From: Ditylenchus dipsaci
Lineage: Eukaryota; Nematoda; Chromadorea; Rhabditida; Anguinidae
Assembly (NCBI GenBank): GCA_004194705.1
Contig: SADC01001182.1
Location: 558,001-622,000 of the forward strand
DNA: 64,000 nucleotides
Direction: 5' to 3'
Shown here: positions 49,589 to 58,459 of the stretch, piece by piece
Layout of the letters: each line of letters begins with the position of its first letter
Position numbering within the stretch: position 1 is the stretch's first letter
Position numbers and translations under genes: made by a program
The notes under the pieces: generated by a model
What the model was told of the DNA's origin: nothing
What the model saw: only the letters and a program-made list of their open reading frames with translations
The model's database searches: none

Positions 49589-49774
49589 CTTGTCAATAGA
49601 TCTTAAAGAGCACCTATAGTTAGTCAGTTTTTGTATTTCCACATCAAAACTTATTTGATTGTTCAAACCAAGTGAATATATTTTGCAGCCTTTGTCAGGA
49701 ACATAGTTAGGATTGCAAACCCATTTGCCTCCATCAGTTATTACTCCGAGTCTAACTTTGTTTGAACAAAACAC
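49589..49774 (-). CDS. METTL24-like methyltransferase, exon with DGGKWVCNP motif
   Basis: After AGAATTTCAG the exon reads VFCSNKVRLGVITDGGKWVC, then NPNYVPDKGCKIYSLGLNNQ and ISFDVEIQKLTNYRC. The (R)LG...DGGKWVCNP and C.IYSLGLNN.ISF(D/E) motifs are the N-terminal signature of the METTL24/Methyltransf_22 family, part of the SAM-binding fold. The donor GACAAG/GTTTTA at 49588 gives phase 0 and 62 codons; GTGCTC at 49613 is an alternative. The terminal exon at 46537-46296 may belong to the same gene, with middle exons not found in the 3 kb between. Confidence 0.65.
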
Positions 49775-49934
49775 CTGAAATTCTATGTTTGATTTTTCGA
49801 ATGAAACCTTTTAATTTTAAGTTGATTTTAAAAAATAGGAAGTTTTTGCATCTAATTTTTCTAATATTCAAAGCTAGCTCGAGGTTTGCCTAAACCTGAG
49901 AATAAAAGCTCACAAAATTCGTGTATTTTTTTAT

Positions 49935-50005
49935 GGTTTATTTTTTTGTAGCAAAAATACTTTTTTGTAGCAAAAATACTCTTTTTTGTACCAAATTTTG
50001 CCTAG
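49935..50005 (-). repeat. GTAGCAAAAATACTTTTTT repeat, left of a pair
   Basis: Three copies of TTTTGTAGCAAAAATACT lie here, and their complement lies at about 52185-52230, so the pair brackets the TTA-flanked element 50032-52088 from outside. Confidence 0.6.
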
Positions 50006-50539
50006 ACGTTGTGATAAACAATACCTCATTAAGCTCCCCCCACACTCCGGCGTAACACGACCCGCGTAACACAATTTGACTAGTGTTACGCGTAACACTG
50101 TTTTTGAGTCGCGTAACACGAGTGGCGTAACACGAGTTAAGTAACAGAATTTGTTACCCGACTCGTGTTACGCATGTCTGTTACGCGTAACACTGCTTTC
50201 GAGTCACGTAACAAAGTCTCGTAACACACTATTTTGTTACGCGTAACACCGAGTCACGTAACACCTGATTTTTGGCTTCTGGATTCATTTTTTTGTGCTT
50301 TGACCTTTTGAAATGTTTGTCTTCTTATGTTTAACGGGATTTAAAAGTGTGTAGAAGTTTCTAAAAAATAGAAGTTTCTGAAGAGATAGAAATTTCCTAT
50401 TTAGGACGCATCTCATGTTACGCGAGTTGAGTCACGTAACAACACCTTGTTACGTGACTCGCTTTTGCTAAGTTATATCTCCATATAGTATTTGGATCCG
50501 CTGTGTCTTTTTTCGCCACTTTTAACTTAGAGCTCAATT

Positions 50540-50900
50540 TTCTGCTACGTTTTGCGAACCTATGTTCGATATCTTTCCGGAACACTCAAGTACAGCATAT
50601 TAGTTTTTTTTATAAGCACAAAATGTATGATCAAAGTTCACACTAAAAATTTTTTTCCTGCCGTCCAAATTGGAGATAATTTATTTTAGCATGGATTTTC
50701 GGTGGAAGTTTGGGTTCAAACACGATTTTCTCCTAATTTTTGCATACTCATGTCGGCTATCTTTCCGTTGGTACCCAGGTAGTGGTATTCAGGTGGTATT
50801 ACCCAGGTGGTGTAACCCAGGTGGTGGTGCCCAGGTGCTGGTGCTCACTGAGCACTGCTTAGGTGGTCATGCCCTGGTGGTTGGAATTTTTTAACAAACT
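50540..50900 (+). repeat. 185-bp tandem repeat plus CCCAGGTGGTG array
   Basis: Two partial units with TTCGATATCTTTCCGG or TCGGCTATCTTTCCG, CACAAAATG and CAAATTGGAGATAAT match 28490-28960. They are followed by about eight CCCAGGTGGTG variants (50775-50880). Copies here and at 28 kb lie in unrelated elements. Confidence 0.7.
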
Positions 50901-50907
50901 CATAATA

Positions 50908-51000
50908 CAGTCGTGTCTTGATATAACGCAACCCTTGAAAATATTCCAGCAAAAAAAATGTGGTCAAATTTACGTTCGCTATAACGCGAGACTTGACTTT
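50908..51000 (+). mobile_element. Pogo-like end with CGATATAACGCAA word
   Basis: CAGTCGTGTCTTGATATAAC follows TA. About 80 bp on, CGCTATAACGCGAGACTTGA mirrors it. A second inverted tip ACTCGACTGTA lies at 52961. The right boundary is unsure. Confidence 0.5.
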
Positions 51001-53103
51001 ATAAAATACTGCGTCAATATTGGCAGCATATTTATAAAATTAGTTTATTTTAAACAATCATCATATTGTCAGCGAATTCTCGCATATACCCTAAATGACT
51101 TTAGAATGACTAGAGGCGCCAATAGGCGCTTGTTAACCCTTAATAATATGAAATTAACAGTGTTAAAAAAGATAGAATTACACGAAAAATTGCGTTATCT
51201 TCTAGGTGATTCAGGATACCTCCCAGTCGTACACTTTCCGGATAGTTGAGGCGGTTGAAACAATTTGCTTGTTGAGGCAATTTGCTCACACTCCAGGCGA
51301 CTGGAGTAGCATTCAGGCGTTTGGGGCACCCTCTAGGCAGTTTTAGTACCTTTCAGGTAAACAGGGTATCCAGGTGGTTGAGTTACTATCCAAATAAATT
51401 TTCATCGGTATTTTGCATTAAATCGAAAAAAGCACTCTATTACGCTTCTCTTCTCAGCCACAGCTGTCGATTAAAAAAGATCGTAAAAATAATTATCCTG
51501 GTCTAACATATAAAAAATAGCACTTGCAGATGGTAAACACTTTATAAAGATGAATTCTATGCGAAGATGGTTTTTTGTGAATAGCCCTGTAAAAAGAATG
51601 CGAGGATATCTGAATAAAAAGACAGGAAATTATTGGAGGGATCGGGGCTGTGTATTTTTAGGAGGACGTGCCCTGGCATTGGATTAGACTATTTAGGTGT
51701 TATCACCTGGATCAGACCACCTGAGTACTTAGTCTCTGCCACCACCTTGATCTGTCTGCTGGAACAGAGAAAACTGTAAATATCTTTCCTGCATGTCTCC
51801 AGTCAGCATCCTTCACCTTTGTATGATCGCCGTTTAAACGTAAATGTTGACAAACAAGAAAGAATCGTTGACCTCAAATGTGTTACGCGACTCGGTTGTT
51901 ACGCGTAACATGTTACGCATAACACGCGAAATGTTACGCGTAACATCGAAAACTGCTGTTACGTGACTTTTGTTACGGGGGTCTGTTACGCGACTAAAAA
52001 AGGTGTTACGTGTAACAGGCTCGCGTAACACGAGTAGCGTAACAGAATTTGTTACGTGTTACGTGTTACGCCGGAGTGTGGGGGAGCTTTAGAAACTAGA
52101 GTCGTAGGGCTACATGATGGTGTCATCACTTTTGAAAAAGATAAGAAAATCTAGTAAAACCAAGCAAAATGAAAATTTGCCACAAAAAAAGAGTATTTTT
52201 GCTACAAAAAGTATTTTTGCTACAAAAAAAATGATTAACTTTTTTTATTAAGGAATTTCACAAGAAATCATTTTACGAGATTTCAATTAATAAAATTTTT
52301 TAAAATTTTTTTAAAACTTTATACTATAAGCGGATATTTTTTGAAATATAATAAACTTAAAGGGAGGACCAAGGCAAAAAGTTTCCTGTTCTGGTATAGG
52401 GTCCTAATTTTTATAAGATTTCATGTCAAAGATCTTATCAAATTATTTCTCAATCACAAACCTCGGGAATTAGCAATGCATAAAATGATAAAAACGTCGA
52501 GCTCTTTGTGAAGGTATTTAGAAGCTGACGTCGGTACTTTTTTTGATTATTGTATTGTGCTAATACAGAACTATCAATCCGTGGTGCTGTCGACAATTCA
52601 AGCAAAAAATAAAAATAGCAATCAGAATATGATAAATAATATAAATGTTTGCTTAAGCATTTGCGAATTTTCCAGGCAACAATTTGAATGAAGCTTTAGT
52701 TACAAGCATTATTACAATTATTAAAACAAATTTATTAGTCAGTTTAGAACATTGAAAAAACAACATGAGAAAATTACAACAATGTGGTCATCCAATGACT
52801 GTACTTTGCTTCTCATTTTACCGACGTTAACTCTTCTTTGAATATAATAAAAAAATAATTGCTGAGCTTTTCCTGTAAAAAACAGAGAAAGTTAAGTTCA
52901 TTGATTTTATTCGAACCCAAAACCCAGTAGAAACTTTTCAGGTGGTTTTAAATCAAGACTCGACTGTACAGATTTTCGAACTTAATTCCCCCTTCTCCTG
53001 TTGTTTTTTCCCAGAATACAGGTGGCACAAATTTTTTGTTAATTTAAAATTGCTTAAAAGTAAACTTTTTGTTGACTTATTGTTGCGACAATTCTTTGTT
53101 TTA

Positions 53104-53309
53104 TGCCTCATACACAATGGAGGATGAGGTTGAGGTTGAAGTTGAGGATTGAGGATTTTCATGAGACCTTTCATTAAAAATTCCTCAATCCTCAATATTC
53201 ATCCTCAACTTCCATTGTGAACGGTCGAAGTTGAGGATTGAAGGTTGAGATTGAAGATTGGCGATTGAAGATTGAGGATTGAGGATTTCTCGTCATTGTG
53301 TAAGAGGCA
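53104..53309. mobile_element. TTA-flanked MITE with GAGGATTGAGGTTGA words
   Basis: TGCCTCATACACAATGGAGG and an approximate complement are flanked by TTA. The body consists of GAGGATTGAGGATT and GTTGAGGTTGAAG words. Confidence 0.75.
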
Positions 53310-53392
53310 TTATAGTCCTTGAACGGCCATTGTATTTGGTGCTGAATTTGTTCTTTTCCGTTGTGATTTTGGACGCAAAAAATTATGTTTAA

Positions 53393-53911
53393 AGGACCAT
53401 AGCCATAGCTGACAACGAGAATTTCACACGTTTGAATGTGCGCGGGACACCACAATTATTGCGAAAATATTCAGGAATATTTTTCAGTGAACTAATAATT
53501 AAATCATCAAAAAGGCAACGTAAAAGCCCAATTGTCCGCCCGCCTCCAAAGAGTATTTTCCTCTAAGCCTACCACTTTCGTATCCCTTGACTTTTTTCCA
53601 CATCAATCCATTGCAATGTGAAGTGTGCTGGTATTTGGCCGCGAAGCGTCCAAATACCATTGGTGTTGTGGCGCAAAAGGTGTGAAATAGGTAAAAAAGT
53701 GAAAAAAGTTGGCTTAGAGAAAACTACTCTTTGGAGAGGGGCACTACCAACGTAGACCGGTTGACGCTCTTTACCGCTGCACTAACATGTTACTTGTTTA
53801 TCTCTCCCTATTTTGATCTTAGTTAGTTTATCTCAAAAACAACAACACAAAAAATGTCCCGCGCGCATTCAAACGTGTGAAATTCTCGTTGTCGGCTACG
53901 GCTATGAACCT
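53393..53911. mobile_element. TTAA MITE, AGGACCATAGCC ends
   Basis: AGGACCATAGCCATAGCTGA and its near-complement lie between TTAA. Arms of about 70 bp share GACAACGAGAATTTCACACG and CAAACGTG. The middle includes a phrase CTAAGC..AGAAAACTACTCTTTGGAG also found near 40290. Confidence 0.78.
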
Positions 53912-54255
53912 TTAAAGGGGGTGTGACATTAGGGTGGAAATTTGACATTAAAACCTTAACTTCCCGAGTCTAGAGAATTTTTCACAATTCATCTCCCGAG
54001 CAATTCACCTTCGAAAATAAAAAAACATTTCAAAAGTTCACAGCAAGTTTATTCGAATAAGTGCATAAAAAAAAACAACAGCAAACAAAAATGCAGTGTT
54101 GTGCTGAGGACGATTTTTGGCCTGTGAGTGAGAGTGAGTGAGAATGAAATTTGCCCTCACAGCTGTGAGTGAGAGTGAGAATTTTGAATTTTGTCCTCAC
54201 AGTCTGTGAGTGAGAGTGAGAATTTTGAAATTTGTCCTCACTGAGAGTGAGAATC

Positions 54256-54522
54256 TCACTGAGATCTCAGTGAGAATTGAAAATTTTCAATTTGCGATTT
54301 TTTATTACGCAAATTTTCGGGAATTGATCTAAACAAATGATTGTGTATCAAAAGAGTAAATTGAGTTCGACTTCTATGTCTTGCCTTTGCTAACCCGCAT
54401 TGAGAAAAAGTTCGTTCGGTTGGGCTGCTCGTCGCCGGCGTGCTTGATACTTCTAATGCCAGCTCAGCAATATATTTCCACTCCTGAAATGTTCTCTTAT
54501 AACCAGTGTTTTCATAATTCAC
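54256..54522 (-). pseudogene. hAT transposase C-terminal fragment
   Basis: On - the frame has EWKYIAELALEVSSTPATSS then PTERTFSQCGLAKARHRS, the C-terminal dimerisation region, and ends after LIHNHLFRSIPENL. The upstream part is cut by a small CAGTGTTTT...AAAACACTG element (54504-54606). The rest of the transposase is missing. Confidence 0.88.
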
Positions 54523-54606
54523 ACTGACAGTGACACTGACATTGACACTGACATGTCAGTTTAGCGAGCCTGACATTTTTTATTAAAATCAACGCTAAAA
54601 ACACTG
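54504..54606. mobile_element. 103-bp element with GACACTGACAT words
   Basis: CAGTGTTTT and AAAACACTG bound a body of CACTGACAGTGACACTGACA words. No 8-bp duplication was found, so it may be a remnant rather than a clean insertion. Confidence 0.55.
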
Positions 54607-54690
54607 GAATTCGCTTGAAAAAGAAACAGAAGGAGAATGCAAAACAGCAAGTTGAGTTGGCGATCTCTCATGTTTAAATAATATCACCTG

Positions 54691-54926
54691 CCGTATTTAC
54701 TTTAATATAAGTTCCCTCTAATACAATCCCCCCTTAACTTTGAGGTTCTGTATCTTAGGGTAGAAGCAATATTTTTCATAGCTGTTGTCTTAACTCTAAC
54801 AGTTCTTCTGATTTCACTTTTTATATTTTGGTTGAGCACCCGAAAATCTCGAGATCGAATTCTAAATTTTCCGATTTTCGGGGATTCAAAATAGAATCCC
54901 CGGGGCTTCTATTAAAGGAAATACGG
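54691..54926. mobile_element. ACCGTATTT-family MITE
   Basis: CCGTATTTACTTTAATATAAG and its near-complement ending TTAAAGGAAATACGG. The right end abuts TA; the left abuts TG. It is nested in the hAT 54094-56057. Confidence 0.7.
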
Positions 54927-55140
54927 TATTCCACCCATTTTATTCAATACCTATTTTACAGCTATGCAAATTTTTTATTTACTTAACATACTCGACGTTT
55001 ACTTTGTGCTCTTCATTATTTTAATTATCTACCTTATCTTTGTAAACAATTTATTTTTACAACCTTACTTGATTTCGTTGCATGATTTGAAATAATAAAG
55101 ACTGAAGTAATTCAAGAATGATATAAGTTGAGGGCGGTAA

Positions 55141-55822
55141 TTCTTTTTGCCCATAGAATATTTTTTTGCCTATAGATTAATTCTTTTTGCCCATAGATTT
55201 TAAAATTTTGCGGAAATTTAAATTTTTGGTCAGAAAATGACTTGGATCGCTCAGAATCTCACCCCAGAGTGGACAAAAGCCCCTGAAATTCGGTTTTTTG
55301 GGGGTTTACGAAAGGGTTCCATCTCCGTCGATGTGTTTGATGGTGGTGAAGTGGATCTCAACAAACGTAGAGGACCTCCAATGATGTGCAAGGTGGTCTC
55401 CAAGCCGAACAACAATACCGTACAAGGTGGAAAGGTGGTGGACTTTTCGGTCGAGAATATCCTGGAGACTTGTCAAAATTTGAGGTTTTGGTGGTTTTGA
55501 GTGGTTCAGGTTGAAATTCTGAGCGATTGAGGCCATCGGACCCGAAATCTGATCCGCTCAATCGATTTTTCACAAAAAGTTTACCCCCCCCCCTTTGATA
55601 AACTCCCCAAAAAACCAACTTTCAATGGCTTCTGGCCATTCCGGGTGGGATTCTAAGCGATCCAAGTCATTTTCTGACCAAAAAATTTGAATTTCCGCAA
55701 AATTTTAAAATCTATGGGCAAAAAATAAATCTATGGGCAAAAACAAGTATTCTATGGGCATTCAAAATCTATGGGCAAAAAAAATATTCTATGGGCAAAA
55801 CGAGTATTCTATGGGCAAAAAG
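55141..55822. mobile_element. Element with CTATGGGCAAAAA words
   Basis: TTCTTTTTGCCCATAGAATA on the left mirrors TATTCTATGGGCAAAAAGAA on the right. The word AATCTATGGGCAAAAA is repeated three times left and six times right. Next come inverted CAGAAAATGACTTGGATCG arms. An 87-codon open frame at 55237-55500 lies in the arms and has no recognised motif, so it is probably chance. Nested in hAT 54094-56057. Confidence 0.75.
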
Positions 55823-56087
55823 AAATATTATCCATAAATTGATGCCGTCTATGTAACGGAAATTCTCAAAAATTCTCACTGAGAATTGAGTGAGAATGAT
55901 ATTTTGTGTGAGTGAGAGTGAGTGAGAATGGCATTTGTCCTCACAGGCTGTGAGTGAGAGTGAGAATTTTGAATTTTGTCCTCACAGTCTGTGAGTGAGA
56001 TTCTCACTGAGAATTCTCAGTGAGATTCTCACTCGGAGTGAGCTCAGCACAACACTGCAAAAATGTACATCAAAGAACTCCTAATCG

Positions 56088-56197
56088 ACTGCCCTACGAC
56101 CGGGTACACATTATGACCGGGTACAACGACCGGGTACACTTTTTTTGTAAAAGTTAAAAAGTCATAGTCATAATGTGTACCCGGTCGTTGGTATACC
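56088..56197 (+). mobile_element. Short copy of the ACGACCGGGTACA MITE
   Basis: ACTGCCCTACGACCGGG to CGGTCGTTGGTATACC, inverted relative to 42616-42878 and internally deleted. Confidence 0.7.
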
Positions 56198-56289
56198 CTC
56201 CTAATCATCCATATTGTAATTAGTGGCAATAAGTGGGAAGATTTTACGGGGAATTTTTGGTGAGAAGTCAAATTCGTAATTGCTCAAAT

Positions 56290-56438
56290 TTTTAATTTTC
56301 ATTAGGGCTAGAAACAAACTGAATCTCATAGCAAATTCCTTGCTCTGCCTAGCGGAAAAATCCGTACAGAAGTCCAATGATCAAGGGAAATTTTTGAATT
56401 GGCGGGGGACCACCGAGTAGGAAGAGGTCAGGCCCTTT
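56290..56438 (+). repeat. Right half of a TTAA MITE
   Basis: AAAAATCCGTACAGAAGTCC, TTTTTGAATTGGCGGGGGAC and GGCCCTTTAA follow the order seen at 26670-26759. The left half is missing. Confidence 0.55.
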
Positions 56439-57095
56439 AAGGACCCTTCAGTGGTTCCTATTTTGTCCCTTCCTTCAAGAGCCTGTGGATTTTTTTGATA
56501 CTAAACTTGTAAATGAAATATCGAAAAACAGGGCAGCGGTGGTTGTGTCGCTCTAGTTTTTTTTTCAGATGATCTGGGAAAAGGGGCAGCACTTTATTAT
56601 ACACTCTCAGGTGCCCTCCATAATTCTGCAAAAAAATTCAATAAACTTTTTGAAAAAAGATAATTCTGAAGGTTTACTTGTGAGACACAAATCAGAGGAG
56701 TACGTCCACAGGAAGACCAAGGCAAAATTGAAAAAAAAATTGTTTCAAATGTGCATCCGACCATTTTTTTTTCGGTGGGAACATTTGCATAGAGTAACTT
56801 TGCAAAAAAAATTTACACCTTATTCGACAAAAAAAATCTCTAGACTCGGGAATTTGGGGTTTTATGTCAAATTTCCACCCCTTTAAGTGAAAAGACGGTT
56901 TTTTACCGAATTTTTTTATGTGTGGTTTGGTGAGCTGAATAGTTTTCAAGTTGAATACCTCGACCTAGGCTTAAAACCCGAACTTTCACCGGTCACCAGT
57001 GCGATTTACTGCAAACAGGCAGAAAGCCGACTTGACAACTACATCTAAGAAAGAAAAAAGCTTTATTACCCAAATAAATATACAAAAACAAAATT

Positions 57096-57462
57096 TCAGT
57101 TGGCTTGTGAATGGCAGTAGTGCATGCAATCACGATGCTTTAAAAAGTTGTTGAAATTGCCTTCATTGCCAAAGTAAGAGAATTTGACACAAGTTTTAAG
57201 CTGAGCACTGTAGGCATATCTTCCAAAATGCTCATCCTGCATTCTCTCACGTCCAGAGTCTTCGGCGGATGTACACACATTTTCTGAACTTAGTGCGTGA
57301 AGATTTCAAAAAATTGAATTTTTAATATGACAATTACCTTTTGTTGGACAACAATATGATCCATCTATACACTCGAAACCTATTTCAGTACAATTTTTGG
57401 CGGTGTTACATTCTTGAGTGGTTCTCGCAGATTGGGACTGAAGGAAGCATTGCACAATTTGC
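57096..57462 (-). CDS. Secreted lustrin plus Kunitz-like protein (last two exons)
   Basis: Exon 57462-57338 reads QIVQCFLQSQSARTTQECNT then a lustrin-type module ending GSYCCPTK. It joins in phase 1 to exon 57283-57096: ENVCTSAEDSGRERM ... KTCVKFSYFGNEGNFNNF ... CMHYCHSQAN and TGA. The second part has the Kunitz frame (aromatic RYAY, FSYFG, GNFNNF) but only four of six cysteines: Cys 2 and Cys 4, which form the disulfide next to the reactive loop, are absent. Such a domain would keep its core but probably not act as a standard inhibitor. The start of QIVQC looks like the end of a signal peptide, so a first exon is missing. Confidence 0.75.
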
Positions 57463-58113
57463 CTGAAACGAATTACTTTTATACGATAGTAAATTTTTGT
57501 TAGTTTGCTGAGCAGTAGTGTCGTTTACATATTATTTTCCGTTAAAAATATTATTTAATTTCTATTCAAATTTCAGGTGCCTTTTTCATGTTTTGATGAT
57601 CAAACTAAATTTTTTTTAACTTAAACGAAGCTCTACACGCAGCATAGGCCAGGCAGATTTAGGACTGTATATGTATTTGCATCTCTAGAAAGCAACGGAT
57701 GCCTTCGTCACCAAGCTGATTTTTCAACAAAAAAAAGACTCGAAAATCATTTATTTACACTTTTTAACCATGTTTACCGTTAGACCTCTAATAATTAGGC
57801 CGGCCGGATTATTTTTAACCCTCTCAAAATCAGAAAATTTCGGGTTGATCTCGAGATTATTGGGTGTAAACCAAAATATGTGAGATACGTGAGAATACGT
57901 GAAAGTTAAGAAAATGCAAGAAACAGGTCTGCAAAATGTTTGCTCTAAGCTGAGATGTAAATGCTCAGAGAAGGCCAAAAAAAAATTTGGTAAAAAATTT
58001 CTTAAACAATTTTTTGCCTCGGTTTCCCAAGTTGTTCGTGGCTTTAAAGCCTAATTTACAGGGCGCCCTCCCCAAAGTTGAGGTTATTCACTAATAGCGC
58101 CAAAATTTCTTAC

Positions 58114-58264
58114 CATGCTCTGAAATGGGTCCATAGTCTCTAGGAGTAAATCTTCTGGGCCTTTTCACAAATTTCTTTTCTGCTTGCACTGTCTGTAGGT
58201 ATACCACCAATAAGAATAGCGAAAATGAAAAATTTCTAATATTTTTCAACTTTTGTAGACCCAT
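58114..58264 (-). CDS. Exon with signal peptide of a small secreted protein
   Basis: From ATG at 58264 the frame reads MGLQKLKNIRNFSFSLFLLV then VYLQTVQA, a clear signal peptide, followed by a basic segment EKKFVKRPRRFTPRDYG and a donor GCATG/GTAAGA at 58113. It ends in phase 1, whereas the lustrin exon at 57462 needs phase 2. A direct join is therefore not possible and an intermediate exon or another gene must be assumed. The intron after it begins with a repeat fragment (TAGCGCCAAAATTT). Confidence 0.45.
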
Positions 58265-58446
58265 CTTTCTTAAACTGACCAAAGAAACTAGCAGAATAAA
58301 CCAATTCTTCAGGAAGAAGATCTATGATATTAGCAGAGAAGGTGTGTGTGTAAATCCTTCTGGTTGCACTTTTAGCCAGCTGAAGGGGAATTTTTTCAAG
58401 TCTCCCCATTTTTCCTTTCATTTTTTGCGCGTGTCTAATACCACCT
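58236..58446 (-). other. Open frame after an acceptor, overlapping the signal-peptide exon
   Basis: Following TTTGTCTTTCACAG the frame reads GGIRHAQKMKGKMGRLEKIP and LLPEELVYSASFFGQFKK to a TAG at 58236. It overlaps the signal-peptide start in another frame. It may be an upstream open frame of the same mRNA or a separate exon. No family is recognised. Confidence 0.3.
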
Positions 58447-58459
58447 GTGAAAGACAAAC

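Larger units (their letters stand above)
50032..52088. mobile_element. TTA-flanked element with GTTACGCGTAACAC words (PIF/Harbinger-like)
   Basis: AGCTCCCCCCACACTCCGG and its complement are flanked by TTA (50029-50031 and 52089-52091), the target type of PIF/Harbinger. About 220 bp at the left and 210 bp at the right are written in GTGTTACGCGTAACAC, GAGTCGCGTAACACGAG and similar self-complementary words. The centre carries a 185-bp tandem repeat, a CCCAGGTGGTG array and a pogo-like end. No transposase was found. Confidence 0.8.
54094..56057 (-). mobile_element. hAT element with GTGAGTGAGAGTGAGAAT words and transposase remnant
   Basis: CAGTGTTGTGCTGAG and its complement bound the element. A perfect 8-bp duplication CAAAAATG flanks it (54086-54093 and 56058-56065). 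The outer about 190 bp on each side are written in GTGAGTGAGAGTGAG and AGTCTGTGAG words. A hAT transposase fragment lies on - next to the left end. At least two other elements are nested (54691-54926 and 55141-55822). Confidence 0.93.

Noticed and set aside
50908..52971. A single pogo element from 50908 to the inverted tip at 52961
   Set aside because: It would cross the right boundary of the TTA-flanked element 50032-52088; two separate fragments are more likely.
53393..53911. Minus-strand open frame starting MWCPAHIQTCEILVVS as a gene
   Set aside because: It runs through the TIR of a TTAA-flanked MITE and into a GAGGTTGA word array.
55237..55500. 87-codon open frame starting MTWIAQNLTPEWTKAPE as a protein gene
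   Set aside because: Part of it lies in inverted arms of the CTATGGGCAAAAA element and overlapping frames are open on the other strand; no motif supports it.
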